Positions 9,542 to 19,046 of a stretch of DNA of 64,000 nt are shown here, one piece after another; within the stretch, counting starts at the first letter, position 1; each line of letters begins with the position of its first letter. Both the position numbers and the translations under genes were made by a program. This DNA is from Psychrobacter sp. Choline-02u-9 (GTDB taxonomy: Bacteria > Pseudomonadota > Gammaproteobacteria > Pseudomonadales > Moraxellaceae). The stretch lies in assembly GCF_002836505.1 (NCBI RefSeq), contig NZ_PJBF01000054.1:62001-126000 (forward strand), given 5' to 3'. The notes beneath the pieces were generated by a model. The model saw nothing but the letters and a program-made list of their open reading frames with translations. It had not been told where the DNA came from and did no database searches.

Positions 9542-11320
9542 TTGTCATGGACTCAGGCTATGAATGCAGCCACGCGTTATCGGTTATTAAACAATTTTAC
9601 GATTCTTATTAGTGTCATCGGGGTAGCGATTGCCTTGTTAGATAGTGGTTTTACACTACCGACGTGGCTCCAGCAAGTATTCCATATTTTCTATTTGGTC
9701 ATTATTTTTCTCAGTTTTATGGTGACCGCTGGGCGTTACATCTATACCAAAAAGCCATTAACGCTTAATAAAGTCGCCGTCTTTGACGCACTGACCAGCA
9801 TTGCCATTATCATTTTATTGACCGCGCATTTTACGGACTTAGTACGTTCGGGCCTATCTGCTGCCGTTGATGGCTTTGTCGCGATAAAGATAGCGGTGTT
9901 TGTCACCTTCGTCCGCGAACTCTCCGATCACAATTTTAATCTCAATCGTACCTTTCTACATCCTGCCCAGTTTTTTATTCTAAGCTTTTTAGTCGTGGTG
10001 CTGGTTGGTGCCTTGCTATTGATGATGCCCAATGCGACGACGCAACCACTGTCTTTTGTTGATGCGCTTTTTACCGCGACCAGTGCGGTTTGTGTGACGG
10101 GGCTTATCGTAGTGGACACTGCCACCTATTTTACGACTTTTGGACAAGTTATTATTATGGGGCTGATACAAATTGGCGGTTTGGGTATTTTGACCTTTGT
10201 GACCTATTTTAGTTATTTCTTTAAGGGCGGTGTCAGTTATGAGACACAAGCCAGCATCAGCGAGATGTCTTACATGCGCGGTATGGGTGATGTGGTGTCG
10301 ACACTTAAGTCTATCTTATACGTCACGTTTGCGGTCGAGGCGGTAGCGGCTGCGCTGATTTATATCAGTATTTATGACATACCCAATATGGATTGGTCTG
10401 AGCAGCTATTCTTTTCAGTCTTTCATGCGATTTCTGCTTTTTGTAATGCTGGATTTTCGACATTTAGTGCTGGCTTGTACGATGATTCGCTACGTTTTAA
10501 TTATTCGCTACAGCTGATTCTGGCGATGACATTTATCTTCGGTGGTATGGGTTTTACTATTGTGGTCAATGTGCTTAGGTATTTACGTTATCGTGCTCAG
10601 CGGCTGATCAATCGCCATGACCAACGCTATATTTATCAGCCTTGGTTACTTAATATCAATAGTCGTATTACTTTGATTACCACAGGCGCATTACTGTTGG
10701 TCGGTCTGATTGGGGTGATGATATTTGAATACAATAATGTGCTCGCTGACCATACCAGTTTCCTCGGTAAGCTAGTAACAGGGTTTTTTACTGCGGCTAC
10801 CCCGCGTACGGCAGGATTCAATGTGATTGATATGGGTGAGCTTACGTTTCCAACGGTGATGCTGACGATATTTCTAATGTGGATTGGTGCTTCGCCAAAC
10901 TCGACAGGTGGGGGTATCAAGACCAGTACCTTTGCGATTGCGTTATTGAATACATTGAGCCTAGCTCGTGGACAGACCAAGATAGAGGTGTTTAAACGAG
11001 AGATTGCGGAGATTTCAGTTCGCCGCGCATTTTCTATTATGTGGCTGTCGCTACTGGTCATCGGTACGGGCGTGACACTCATCAGTTATGATCAGCCAGA
11101 GCTTGATTTGATTAAAGTGGTATTTGAGTGCTTTTCAGCGTATAGCACGGTGGGGCTAAGTTTAAACCTGACAGCAGACTTATCAGATTTTAGTAAAATA
11201 GTGGTTTCGGTCATTATGTTTGTTGGCCGCGTCAGTATGCTGACGATATTTATCGCACTGCTAAAAAATATGCGTCAACGTAATTATCGCTATCCTACTG
11301 AAGAGATTACGATTAACTAA
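9542..11320 (+). CDS. ktrB: Potassium uptake channel subunit KtrB (TrkH/KtrB family)
   Basis: The membrane subunit of a Ktr-type potassium uptake system. All four pore-loop repeats are visible: TATSAVCVTGL, HAISAFCNAGFSTF, TAATPRTAGFNVID and FSAYSTVGLS, each with the conserved Gly that lines the selectivity filter. At 592 residues it exceeds the usual KtrB (about 450) by an N-terminal block of roughly 130 residues that is itself hydrophobic with several helices. The start is uncertain: TTG at 9542 is 20 bases from AAGGAG (9516-9521), while ATG 9560 is farther; a stop lies in frame at 9524. The partner ktrA follows after 68 bases. Confidence 0.9.
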   Translation: MSWTQAMNAATRYRLLNNFTILISVIGVAIALLDSGFTLPTWLQQVFHIFYLVIIFLSFMVTAGRYIYTKKPLTLNKVAVFDALTSIAIIILLTAHFTDLVRSGLSAAVDGFVAIKIAVFVTFVRELSDHNFNLNRTFLHPAQFFILSFLVVVLVGALLLMMPNATTQPLSFVDALFTATSAVCVTGLIVVDTATYFTTFGQVIIMGLIQIGGLGILTFVTYFSYFFKGGVSYETQASISEMSYMRGMGDVVSTLKSILYVTFAVEAVAAALIYISIYDIPNMDWSEQLFFSVFHAISAFCNAGFSTFSAGLYDDSLRFNYSLQLILAMTFIFGGMGFTIVVNVLRYLRYRAQRLINRHDQRYIYQPWLLNINSRITLITTGALLLVGLIGVMIFEYNNVLADHTSFLGKLVTGFFTAATPRTAGFNVIDMGELTFPTVMLTIFLMWIGASPNSTGGGIKTSTFAIALLNTLSLARGQTKIEVFKREIAEISVRRAFSIMWLSLLVIGTGVTLISYDQPELDLIKVVFECFSAYSTVGLSLNLTADLSDFSKIVVSVIMFVGRVSMLTIFIALLKNMRQRNYRYPTEEITIN

Positions 11321-11388
11321 TCCGTCGTAAACAGACTGAGTCGTTCTTAATAAATAGCAAAAAAATACTAAAAAAGGTTGTTTAAGTT

Positions 11389-12090
11389 ATGAAGTACATC
11401 ATCGTAGGGCTAGGAAATTTCGGTGCATCGTTAGGATCGGCATTGACCAGTCAAGGGCATGAAGTGATTGCTATTGATAGTAGTATGCAACGGGTTGAAG
11501 CGTATAAAGAAGTGATTTCTCATACGTTGTGTATGGATGCCACGGACGAGTATACGGTTAGCGGATTACCAATCGTTGATACCGATATTGTCATCGTGGC
11601 AATTGGCGAAGATCAAGGCGCTAATGTCATGGCAACGGCGCTGTTTAAGACGTTAAAAGCAAAACGTTTGATCAGCCGTAGTATCAATCCGCTACATGAA
11701 AAAGTCCTACAAGCCATCGGTGTGGATGATTTGATTCACCCTGAAAAAGAAGCGGCCAATCGCTGGGCCAAGCGTCTGTCACTACGTTATTTTGTCGATT
11801 CGTTCGAATTGAGCGATAACTTCAGCATGGTAGAGATTAAGATTCCAAATGTGCTGATTGGTAAGACCGTTGACGACTTACAGTTAGAGCAAAAGTTTAA
11901 TATCCGATTGCTTAGTACGTTGCGCTATGAGTATTATGAAGACAGTTTTGGTCGTACGCAGAGCAAGCCTAGTATTCAAGGTTTGGCGACGCCTGAGCAA
12001 GTATTGCAAGAGCGCGATGTACTGGTGATCTATGGTGCCAACAAACACATCAATCAGTTCTTACGTAGTGTGGGTGTGAAAATCAAATAG
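11389..12090 (+). CDS. ktrA: Potassium uptake regulatory subunit KtrA (RCK/TrkA-N)
   Basis: A cytoplasmic nucleotide-binding gating ring subunit that controls KtrB. The N-terminal RCK_N Rossmann domain opens with IIVGLGNFGASLG and continues through VIAIDSS and VIVAIGEDQGANVM. The C-terminal half (about residues 140-225) is the TrkA_C domain, beginning near MVEIKIPNVLIGKTV. Length, 233 residues, is slightly over the usual 220. It lies directly behind ktrB on the same strand, as expected for a two-component potassium system. Confidence 0.93.
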   Translation: MKYIIVGLGNFGASLGSALTSQGHEVIAIDSSMQRVEAYKEVISHTLCMDATDEYTVSGLPIVDTDIVIVAIGEDQGANVMATALFKTLKAKRLISRSINPLHEKVLQAIGVDDLIHPEKEAANRWAKRLSLRYFVDSFELSDNFSMVEIKIPNVLIGKTVDDLQLEQKFNIRLLSTLRYEYYEDSFGRTQSKPSIQGLATPEQVLQERDVLVIYGANKHINQFLRSVGVKIK

Positions 12091-12134
12091 CAGCTTGTCA
12101 TCGCAGTGATACCAGAAGGTATAGGGAAATGATT

Positions 12135-12677
12135 ATGAATAAGCGAAGTATATCTGTCCTACTGATCGCTATAATGGCACTACTGTCAGGTTGTGATCAG
12201 TCCGCGCAAGACCCGAACGTTCTTCTGTCTGAGCATCAAAAAGACCCGATTAAAGAGTTGGCGATTACCTCAGACGTGGATCACAGTCAGTTTGGTTACA
12301 AGCAAACCTTTTATGTACCGATTTATTCTGATATCTATACCGATAGAGACGCACGCAAAGTGCTGCTATCGGCCACGCTGAGTGTACGTAACACCACGCT
12401 CAAAAAGTCACTGTATATCAATAAAATTGATTATTACGATACAGATGGAGCATTGGTCAAATCATATCTAGATAAGCCTATCGAGCTACCAGCGATGGCG
12501 ACGCTTAACTATATCGTCGAAAAAGAAGAGGATAAAGGCGGTTCTGGTGCCAACTTTATCATCGAAGTCGAAGGTGTGGATGAAACCGTCAGACCAGTGA
12601 TAGAAGCGGTCATGATCGGTAACTTTAGCAATAAGGGATTTGCCTTTAGTACAGAAGGCACGCCCGTGATACATTGA
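12135..12677 (+). CDS. DUF3124 lipoprotein
   Basis: A secreted lipoprotein of about 180 residues. The signal sequence ends in the lipobox ALLSGC, so Cys is the likely lipidated residue. The mature part matches the DUF3124 pattern: FYVPIYSDIYTD, LLSATLSVRNTT and the IDYYDTDGALVKSY segment, a beta-rich domain without known activity. An ATG at 12129 is in frame but leaves only about two bases after AGGGAA, so ATG 12135 is preferred. It follows ktrA by 44 bases on the same strand and may share its transcript; a functional link to potassium transport is not shown. Confidence 0.8.
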   Translation: MNKRSISVLLIAIMALLSGCDQSAQDPNVLLSEHQKDPIKELAITSDVDHSQFGYKQTFYVPIYSDIYTDRDARKVLLSATLSVRNTTLKKSLYINKIDYYDTDGALVKSYLDKPIELPAMATLNYIVEKEEDKGGSGANFIIEVEGVDETVRPVIEAVMIGNFSNKGFAFSTEGTPVIH

Positions 12678-12819
12678 TATATGTATAGTCGGTACGTAGT
12701 TCAGAGTATTAAAAGAGCATCGTAACATAGGTAAAAATAGTTTCGATTTTGCCAACTAGTAATGATCGTATAAATGTATTAATCGAATCAACATGGACAG
12801 TTCAATTCAAGGAAGCCTT

Positions 12820-13233
12820 ATGTCTGCAACCAAAGAAGAAATCAGCGCCTTTATGGCATTGGAGTTTCCACAAACCAAATGCGTCGTTGAGGCGGTCAAT
12901 GAAAATGGTGCGACCTTATCGCACGAGATTGGCATAAATGAGTTGCGTCCCGGTGGCACAGTCTCGGGCCCTGTCATGATGGCCGTCGCTGATGTGGCTA
13001 TTTATGTCGCGATACTCGGAAGAATCGGTATAGTCCCATTAACGGTGACGACGAGTTTGACCATCAATTTTTTGCGTAAGCCATCAGCGGACTCTCGTAT
13101 TATCGCCGAGTGTACTTTATTGAAAGTGGGACGTACGTTGATAGTAGGTGAGGTATCTCTTTATTCGGAAGGGTCTGATGATGTGGTGGCTCATGTAGTC
13201 GGCACATATTCAGTGCCGCCTAAGCGTAGTTAA
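12820..13233 (+). CDS. PaaI-family hotdog thioesterase
   Basis: A single hotdog-fold domain of about 137 residues, probably an acyl-CoA thioesterase. The N-terminal helix is followed by LRPGGTVSGPVMMAVADVA, the segment that in PaaI-type enzymes carries the catalytic acidic residue, and by TTSLTINFLRKP, the typical second strand. An ATG at 12793 is in frame, but AAGGAA at 12809-12814 lies five bases before ATG 12820, which is preferred. The acyl substrate is unknown. Its 3' end faces the minus-strand cytochrome gene. Confidence 0.78.
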   Translation: MSATKEEISAFMALEFPQTKCVVEAVNENGATLSHEIGINELRPGGTVSGPVMMAVADVAIYVAILGRIGIVPLTVTTSLTINFLRKPSADSRIIAECTLLKVGRTLIVGEVSLYSEGSDDVVAHVVGTYSVPPKRS

Positions 13234-13290
13234 AGCTAGGCATAAGAGTTCGAATACTTTGTAAGGTAGCTAGCTTATAGTGTATTTTAC

Positions 13291-13980
13291 TTACTCACTA
13301 GGGTCTGATCCTGGTGGGAAGTCATGGCGTAGCTGTGCGACATTAGCAGTAGTTACTGTATCAGTGAAGCTATTTAGATCGCTATGCACGTATTGTGTGA
13401 CAGCTGCTATTTGCTCGTCATTCATCATACGGTGGAACGATGGCATACCGCGCAGGCCATTGATAACGACACTAATAATATAGTACTTCGATTGCATCTT
13501 GCTATTATTTGCCAGTGGTGGATAGTAGCCTGTGCCTTGCGCGCCTTCACCTTTTTGCATATGACAACCTGCACAAGAGTCATCGTAGAGCTTTTTGCCA
13601 TTGATCGTAAAGAACCCAGTTTTACCTTGTATGCTGCCTTCAAATTTAGTGAGCCACTGCTGCATGCTAGCATCATCGCTCATTTTTGGTATTGAGCGTA
13701 CATCGACAATGTTGCTGGTGGGTTCAGCCAATTCTGCTTTGGACATATATACGCCGCCCCATGCACCTTGATTGCGACTGGCCTGATTGTCAAAACTGTT
13801 GCCAAATAGCATGGGCGCTGTTTGCGGGCTGGCGATAGTGGCTGCGTTTTTTGCCTTATATTGACTACAGCCTGACAACGTTGTTAATGCGATTGACCCG
13901 CCAATCATGAGCATCATTATTGCCTTACTCGAGCTGAGCGAGCTAGACGATTTAAATGGGTTTACTGTCACCATATTCAT
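13291..13980 (-). CDS. Class I cytochrome c, probable lipoprotein
   Basis: A monohaem c-type cytochrome with an N-terminal export signal ending in the lipobox TTLSGC, so it is probably anchored on the periplasmic side. The single haem motif CAGCH is in KKLYDDSCAGCHMQKGEG; a Met ligand for the haem is probably in GLRGMPSFHRMM. The start is ambiguous: ATG 13980 has AGGA seven bases upstream, while ATG 14007 in the same frame also has AAGGA eight bases upstream. It is the last gene of a minus-strand set with the Tat-exported amine oxidase and a trihaem cytochrome, and is a likely electron acceptor for that enzyme. Confidence 0.82.
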   Translation of the reverse strand: MNMVTVNPFKSSSSLSSSKAIMMLMIGGSIALTTLSGCSQYKAKNAATIASPQTAPMLFGNSFDNQASRNQGAWGGVYMSKAELAEPTSNIVDVRSIPKMSDDASMQQWLTKFEGSIQGKTGFFTINGKKLYDDSCAGCHMQKGEGAQGTGYYPPLANNSKMQSKYYIISVVINGLRGMPSFHRMMNDEQIAAVTQYVHSDLNSFTDTVTTANVAQLRHDFPPGSDPSE

Positions 13981-14067
13981 GATTATTCCTAATATGCCTA
14001 GTCTCATTGTTATCATCCTTGCTTCAACGCCAGACTGGTTATCCAAAAGCTTATTAAAAAGACACTG

Positions 14068-15669
14068 CTATCCAAGCTTTTTGGCCTTTTGATGCAAGCG
14101 TTTAGCCGCATCCATACCAGATAATATTGCCCCTTCTTGCCACGCAGGAATGTGCGAGCAATGCTCACCTGCCAGTACGATGCGGTGGTCAATCTCGCAG
14201 AGTGTTTCGTAATACTGCTCACGACTGGATTCGCTCCAGATACCATAACAACCAAGCGACCAAGGGATACGGTGCCATGCGACGGATGTGCCCGAGCGGA
14301 ACTCTTTGGTATATTGCGGATGAATCTGTTTGCCATAGGCGAGCGCCGCATTGATACGTTCCTTGGGTGTTAACGAGTTAAATTTATACGAGGTTTCGCC
14401 AAATCCGTAAGCGCCAAGTAACACACCAGAGCCTGTACTAAACATATCTTGTGACGGATAGGAGATTTGGGTGATCGGCAGATCAGTATAAGTGATGCCG
14501 CCATAGATCCACTCGTCCTCTTCCCAGAAGCGCCGTTTGAACTCCAAACCGACTTTATATGAGCTGTCATAAGGGACGGCTGCCATTGCTTTTTTCATCG
14601 GAGCGGAGACGTTGATATCAATTTGAGTCAATATGGATAAAGGAATTGTACAAATGCACCAATCTGCGCGCACGGTTTTGGTGGCACCGTCAGGGCTATT
14701 GCTATCAACATAATCAACGGTGACGCCCGTCTCGTCTTGATTGATCTTGGTGACTTTGGCATTGAAGGTAATCATCTCGCGACACTCACGCGTAAACGCA
14801 TCACCGATTTTTCCCATACCGCCGACAGGCTGAAACATCGTTGGTTGATGCACATGCACAGTATAGTTGCTATAAATGTCCGACCACATGCCTGAGTCTA
14901 GTAGCTTATCCATCGGTATAGGCGTTGATGGCTTGGCATCAGGCATCAATCCACCACCCGGATACACACTGTAGCCGCGATGCTTGCCAGTTTCATGGCT
15001 TTTGACATAGCGATAGTTATTGTCCAGAACGCCCCAACTCTTTAGCCCTTCGAGTAGTTTTTCTTTGTCCTCTTTATCAACGCTACTGTCGAGACTGCCT
15101 TTATTGACGGCTTTGGACAGCAGTTCTGACACATAACCGCGAATATCACTCTGCACTTCACCCAAGCGCTGCGGCGCGCCGTTAAAGTGATTGGTACGGT
15201 GTAGATAAGCGCGATCATTGGTTTGGATAAATGGCTGCAATGCGACGCCAAACTTTTTGCAGTAATGAAAGACCGCGTAGTGATGGATAGGCAATCGCCA
15301 TGGACCACCATTAAAGTAATTGCCTTTTTTAAAGTCGCAAGTGACCTCAGCACCGCCCAGCTCTGTATATTTATCACCGCTGTTGAGTGTCCAGCTACGT
15401 CCGCCGCCACGATTTTGGTACTCAAGCACGGTCACTTTGTAGCCTGCTTTGCGTAGCTCATAGGCGGCAGTCAGCCCGGCCAATCCTGCACCCAAAATCA
15501 CGATACTGGCACCAGCAGGTGCGCCTTTCAGATTCATTTCTTCGTTAAAGCTCGACTCGGATGCAAACCCCAACGTGGTCATCGCTTGATACATCGCAGT
15601 TGCGCCTGCGGTCTTGCCAATCATGGAGAGCAGTTGCCGACGCGTGGGAGATTGGAGCAGGTCATTCAT
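14068..15669 (-). CDS. Tat-exported flavin amine oxidase/dehydrogenase
   Basis: An FAD-dependent amine oxidase family enzyme (533 residues) predicted to be folded with FAD and exported by Tat: the N terminus has the twin-arginine motif TRRQLLSMIG followed by a short hydrophobic stretch. The FAD-binding motif IVILGAGLAGLTAAYEL lies near residue 55, followed by the GGGRSWT patch; the C-terminal FAD contact is LAGEHCSHIPAWQEGA. The gene sits between two cytochrome c genes on the same strand (gaps of about 80 bases), so it probably passes electrons to cytochrome c rather than only to oxygen, as is known for NicA2-type members of this family. The amine substrate is unknown. Confidence 0.85.
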   Translation of the reverse strand: MNDLLQSPTRRQLLSMIGKTAGATAMYQAMTTLGFASESSFNEEMNLKGAPAGASIVILGAGLAGLTAAYELRKAGYKVTVLEYQNRGGGRSWTLNSGDKYTELGGAEVTCDFKKGNYFNGGPWRLPIHHYAVFHYCKKFGVALQPFIQTNDRAYLHRTNHFNGAPQRLGEVQSDIRGYVSELLSKAVNKGSLDSSVDKEDKEKLLEGLKSWGVLDNNYRYVKSHETGKHRGYSVYPGGGLMPDAKPSTPIPMDKLLDSGMWSDIYSNYTVHVHQPTMFQPVGGMGKIGDAFTRECREMITFNAKVTKINQDETGVTVDYVDSNSPDGATKTVRADWCICTIPLSILTQIDINVSAPMKKAMAAVPYDSSYKVGLEFKRRFWEEDEWIYGGITYTDLPITQISYPSQDMFSTGSGVLLGAYGFGETSYKFNSLTPKERINAALAYGKQIHPQYTKEFRSGTSVAWHRIPWSLGCYGIWSESSREQYYETLCEIDHRIVLAGEHCSHIPAWQEGAILSGMDAAKRLHQKAKKLG

Positions 15670-15750
15670 AGGATTATCTTTATCGTGCTAAGTCTTTGCA
15701 TCATTATAAAAAGCGAAGATTAGAGCGCATTTTTATAGTTGGTTTTAGGG

Positions 15751-17172
15751 TTAGCTTTTTTCTTTTATCACACGCGTGACATCGGCCGCGCTGACATCGC
15801 TGCCTGGTAGACCACCAAATGTGACTCGTACATAGTTAGTGATACTAGCGATTTGTGTAGGGCTTAAATCTTTTGAAAAGCCGGGCATTTTTGGTGCTGT
15901 GTTAAATGCACCTTTTGCCCCAAATGCAATGACGCCAATGAGTGCATCAGGTTTTACGCGGCGAATACTACTCAAACCAACGATGGAGGCATAGCGGGCA
16001 TCGGGCTGTGCGTAACCATCGACCCCATGACAACTGGCGCAATGGATGAGATATAAATCTTTTGGCGAATTGCTGTTCAGACCGCTATTGTTGGAACTAT
16101 TGGCAATATTGGTTTTGGCATGCGCCAGATAGTCTTTTTGCTCAAGTAAGTCGTAAATAATCGAGTTACTGACTGGTTGCGGTAGACGAGAGACATTGAC
16201 AGGTATCAAATAATCATCGGTCTTAATGGCTGGCACGACTTTTAAGTAGTCAGCCATTGCGATCAGGTCTTCATCAGTGAGATAACGCGTACTGTGCGCC
16301 ACAGCTTCTGCCATCGGGCCGCCCGCGTAAGCGCGCTTATCAAGGGTGCCTGTACGCAGGTAAGTCACGATATCCATTTCGCTCCAACGACCAATCCCTG
16401 TGTCGTTGTCAGGGGTGATATTTGGTGCAAACCATTTACCAAGTGGTGCGCCAGATAAATAACGATCTTTATCAAGGCCTTGAGTTAAGTTGCGCGGCGT
16501 ATGACAGGTACCGCAGTGCTCTAAGTTATTGACCAGATACTCACCGCGCTGCTGGGTTTGTGTCAGTCCTGAGCGATTTTCAGTAGAGGGCACTTTGATG
16601 ACATTCCATGCCAGCATTAAGCTACGAATATTTAACGGGAAAGGCAAATGAGTGGTTTTTTCAGGTGGTTTGTCTACGATAGCAACGGTCTGAAAGTACG
16701 CAAATAAGGCGCTGATATCCTCATCTGTCATGCCATGATAGGACGGGTAAGGCATCGCAGGATAAATCTGATGATTGGGTGCACGACCTTTTTGCAAAGC
16801 CTTTTTGAAGTCAGATTCAGTATAGTTGCCGATGCCATAGCGCGTTGACGGTGTAATATTGGTCGAGTAGATATTGCCAATGGGCGTCTCAATTGGTACG
16901 CCGCCACTATAGTCATCACGGTGGCAAGCCATACAGTCGGCGCTGCGTGCTATGTAAGCGCCGCGATTGGCAAGCGCACTATTAGCAGGGCTGACATTTG
17001 GTAGGGTTATTCGACTGGGCAAAGTGTCTATTGGCAAACTGACAGTGCCTGCCATCACGACGGTAGACACTAAGCTGAATCCCAATGTCAGTGTTATTAT
17101 CGAAGAAAATGACAATGCTGGCATGATTGCAGAAAGCGGTTTCGCAATACTCTTATAATACCGATGAATCAT
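15751..17172 (-). CDS. Trihaem cytochrome c (alcohol-dehydrogenase cytochrome subunit type)
   Basis: A periplasmic, membrane-anchored cytochrome with three c-type haem sites: CMACH, CGTCH and CASCH, each starting its own cytochrome domain, the layout of the cytochrome subunits of membrane alcohol and gluconate dehydrogenases. An N-terminal hydrophobic segment serves as signal or anchor. A frame extends to 17226, but AGGA seven bases before ATG 17172 makes that the better start (473 residues). It is the first gene of the minus-strand set with the Tat amine oxidase and the monohaem cytochrome, and would carry electrons from the periplasmic enzyme towards a quinone or terminal oxidase. Confidence 0.88.
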   Translation of the reverse strand: MIHRYYKSIAKPLSAIMPALSFSSIITLTLGFSLVSTVVMAGTVSLPIDTLPSRITLPNVSPANSALANRGAYIARSADCMACHRDDYSGGVPIETPIGNIYSTNITPSTRYGIGNYTESDFKKALQKGRAPNHQIYPAMPYPSYHGMTDEDISALFAYFQTVAIVDKPPEKTTHLPFPLNIRSLMLAWNVIKVPSTENRSGLTQTQQRGEYLVNNLEHCGTCHTPRNLTQGLDKDRYLSGAPLGKWFAPNITPDNDTGIGRWSEMDIVTYLRTGTLDKRAYAGGPMAEAVAHSTRYLTDEDLIAMADYLKVVPAIKTDDYLIPVNVSRLPQPVSNSIIYDLLEQKDYLAHAKTNIANSSNNSGLNSNSPKDLYLIHCASCHGVDGYAQPDARYASIVGLSSIRRVKPDALIGVIAFGAKGAFNTAPKMPGFSKDLSPTQIASITNYVRVTFGGLPGSDVSAADVTRVIKEKS

Positions 17173-17302
17173 GTCTAATTCCTTTTTAAGCTTTCTGAAA
17201 ATCACTACCAGTATCCATTCAGACAATGGCGAAACATTAAAAATACTATAGTCTGGCTGCTTCGACCTTGATACTTAAGTCAAGGTTTTTGGTCAGTCCG
17301 AA

Positions 17303-17866
17303 CTAAGCGAATTTATTGATATTCCATTTTGTGCGATTAATCGTAGCAGTGAACTCGCCACCGCAAACATCTTTTCTGATGCTCGTGTTTAGATAACAAT
17401 CGAACTTAGTCGCGGTCAGGCTAATTGGGTGGGTCTCGCCATGCAGTGTCAGTTGTCCATCTACCCGAGTGACCTGAGGGCTTTTTTTATCTTGATTAAA
17501 ATGCCATTTTGTCGATTCAAAATGCGCTGAAGGAAACCTCTGCATATCAAAAAATTCAGGCCCCGTTAAACTATTATTAAAAGAAGGATTGCCCGTATTT
17601 AAGGAGTTTATGGGTATGATTAATGAGATATCGCCAATACTTAGGTTTGGATCGTATTGCAAATGACCTTTGATATTATAAAAGCCACCAGTCGTGGCTG
17701 AACTCTTAAAGCGTTCGATAGCAAATCGAATATGAGTGCTGGCAGGATTAATAGTGTAGTTGGCCGCTTGATTGCTATTTGTAGCGCCTATAAGCAGCAA
17801 TGGAATGGTCAGAAAAGAATAGATATGCGATGATTTTGGCCTAATAGACAACAAGCGCATAGCCAC
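17303..17866 (-). CDS. YceI-family periplasmic protein
   Basis: A 187-residue exported lipocalin-like protein of the YceI family, which binds polyisoprenoid lipids in a beta barrel. A signal peptide covers about the first 33 residues, followed by the family opening YTINPASTHIRFAIERF. The central GHLQYDP and LTGPEFFDMQRFPSAHFES segments and the C-terminal DVCGGEFTATINRTKW are characteristic. It is on the same strand as, and 130 bases upstream of, the trihaem cytochrome. YceI genes are often found beside cytochrome genes, where a quinone-related role has been proposed; that is inference here. Confidence 0.88.
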   Translation of the reverse strand: MAMRLLSIRPKSSHIYSFLTIPLLLIGATNSNQAANYTINPASTHIRFAIERFKSSATTGGFYNIKGHLQYDPNLSIGDISLIIPINSLNTGNPSFNNSLTGPEFFDMQRFPSAHFESTKWHFNQDKKSPQVTRVDGQLTLHGETHPISLTATKFDCYLNTSIRKDVCGGEFTATINRTKWNINKFA

Positions 17867-18050
17867 ATTCCTTTACCGGCTATTGATATAGAAGAGCTTA
17901 TTCACAAGCGCTATCCGTGCGTTTGCTTAACAATAAGCCAGTGATTGTTAATTATTTATACAGGGTTTTTCAAATACTTAGTAGTGCTATTTTAGTAAAG
18001 AGTTGACGAACGGCTCTGTTATATTCGAACGTCAATTCCAACTATTAATG

Positions 18051-18117
18051 CATAAGTATTGATACCTAATTATTGAAGCTAAGTACTGATGCATAAGTAC
18101 TGAACCTAAGTGCTGAA
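18051..18117. repeat. Short degenerate tandem repeat
   Basis: Four to five imperfect units of TAAGTACTGA-like sequence, spaced about 13-17 bases apart, just downstream of the PAP2 gene. The rest of the gap between 17867 and 18118 shows nothing else. Confidence 0.5.
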
Positions 18118-18118
18118 T

Positions 18119-18928
18119 TTAAATGTTAGAGTGCTCAATGCTAGACAAGTTAATACCAGTATGTCTTTTATCGTCGTTGGTGCTGTGTGTTTTATTCTTA
18201 ATCGATTGTTTAAAAAACAGGGCTGCGAGCGCACAGGCTATCGTTAATGACAGCAGCATTGAGACCAATGTATGGCTAAAGAAATGATCACCAAACAGCA
18301 TTTTATACAGTCCCATTGTCCAGCCCAAAACAGTTACTGATATGACTATCTGATAGCGGTATTTTCTCAATGTCGGTAAAAAAACCAGTCCATATAAAGA
18401 AAACCCTGCGCTGGCGTGAGCCGCTGGAAAGCATCTGGCAGGCGTTGCTGCTACTATGTTTTGCCAAAGATTGAGGTAGGGCAAATCCCCATTAAAAATA
18501 ACTAAGTCATTTGGGCAACTGACATGGGTGACGCCTTTGAGCGTGGCAATGGTAGCAGGTACAACTGCTAATATAATTAGTAGGTAGCTAATCTCGCGCA
18601 TAGATAAAGGAAGTAGAAATCTATCAAGCTTACTACGATGGAGCTTATTACAGGTTAGGGCAGTAGCATTAAGCCTTGACTGTCTGTACTTGATAACTAA
18701 AACGGCTATGAGATAGACAGCCAAAAGAATCAACAACGCTTTGGGTAAATCATAAAAGATAAACGCATAAGGCTGCGCGCCTTTTTCGAGTAGCCAGTGT
18801 CCATTGTTATAAAAAAGCTCACTGATACGTACGTCTAATTGGCTATGCTCAAAAACTAAGGTGGCCATGATGGTGACGCACAGTAGTTTTAGCCAGTCCC
18901 AAGTCATTGCGTTTTTTTTTGAAGTCAT
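18119..18928 (-). CDS. PAP2-family phosphatase (LpxE/lipid phosphatase type)
   Basis: An inner-membrane phosphatase with about six hydrophobic segments and an active site facing the periplasm. The PAP2 motifs CFPAAHASAGFSLYGLVF (motif 2, catalytic His) and GDHFFSHTLVS (motif 3, His and following residues) are present. Motif 1 is less clear; the CPNDLV region probably corresponds to it. Such enzymes dephosphorylate lipid A, undecaprenyl diphosphate or phosphatidate. It is the last gene of the minus-strand block with eptA, two regulators and dgkA, a setting that favours lipid A or phosphatidate as the substrate. A PAP2 gene also accompanies the mobile mcr-1 gene. Confidence 0.82.
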   Translation of the reverse strand: MTSKKNAMTWDWLKLLCVTIMATLVFEHSQLDVRISELFYNNGHWLLEKGAQPYAFIFYDLPKALLILLAVYLIAVLVIKYRQSRLNATALTCNKLHRSKLDRFLLPLSMREISYLLIILAVVPATIATLKGVTHVSCPNDLVIFNGDLPYLNLWQNIVAATPARCFPAAHASAGFSLYGLVFLPTLRKYRYQIVISVTVLGWTMGLYKMLFGDHFFSHTLVSMLLSLTIACALAALFFKQSIKNKTHSTNDDKRHTGINLSSIEHSNI

Positions 18929-19046
18929 GACTACACCTAATAACGTACGTGAGATGTTGAGAGATCTTAATACGATTTTCGTTTTATTGTTTACTTAAGA
19001 TAGTGCTAGCAATGCCTTGCGCTGATATGCGAGTGCTTGTCATGCT

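Noticed and set aside
13384..13695. Plus-strand open frame opposite the monohaem cytochrome gene
   Set aside because: It is the antisense of a clear CxxCH cytochrome with good codon structure and has no start signal of its own.
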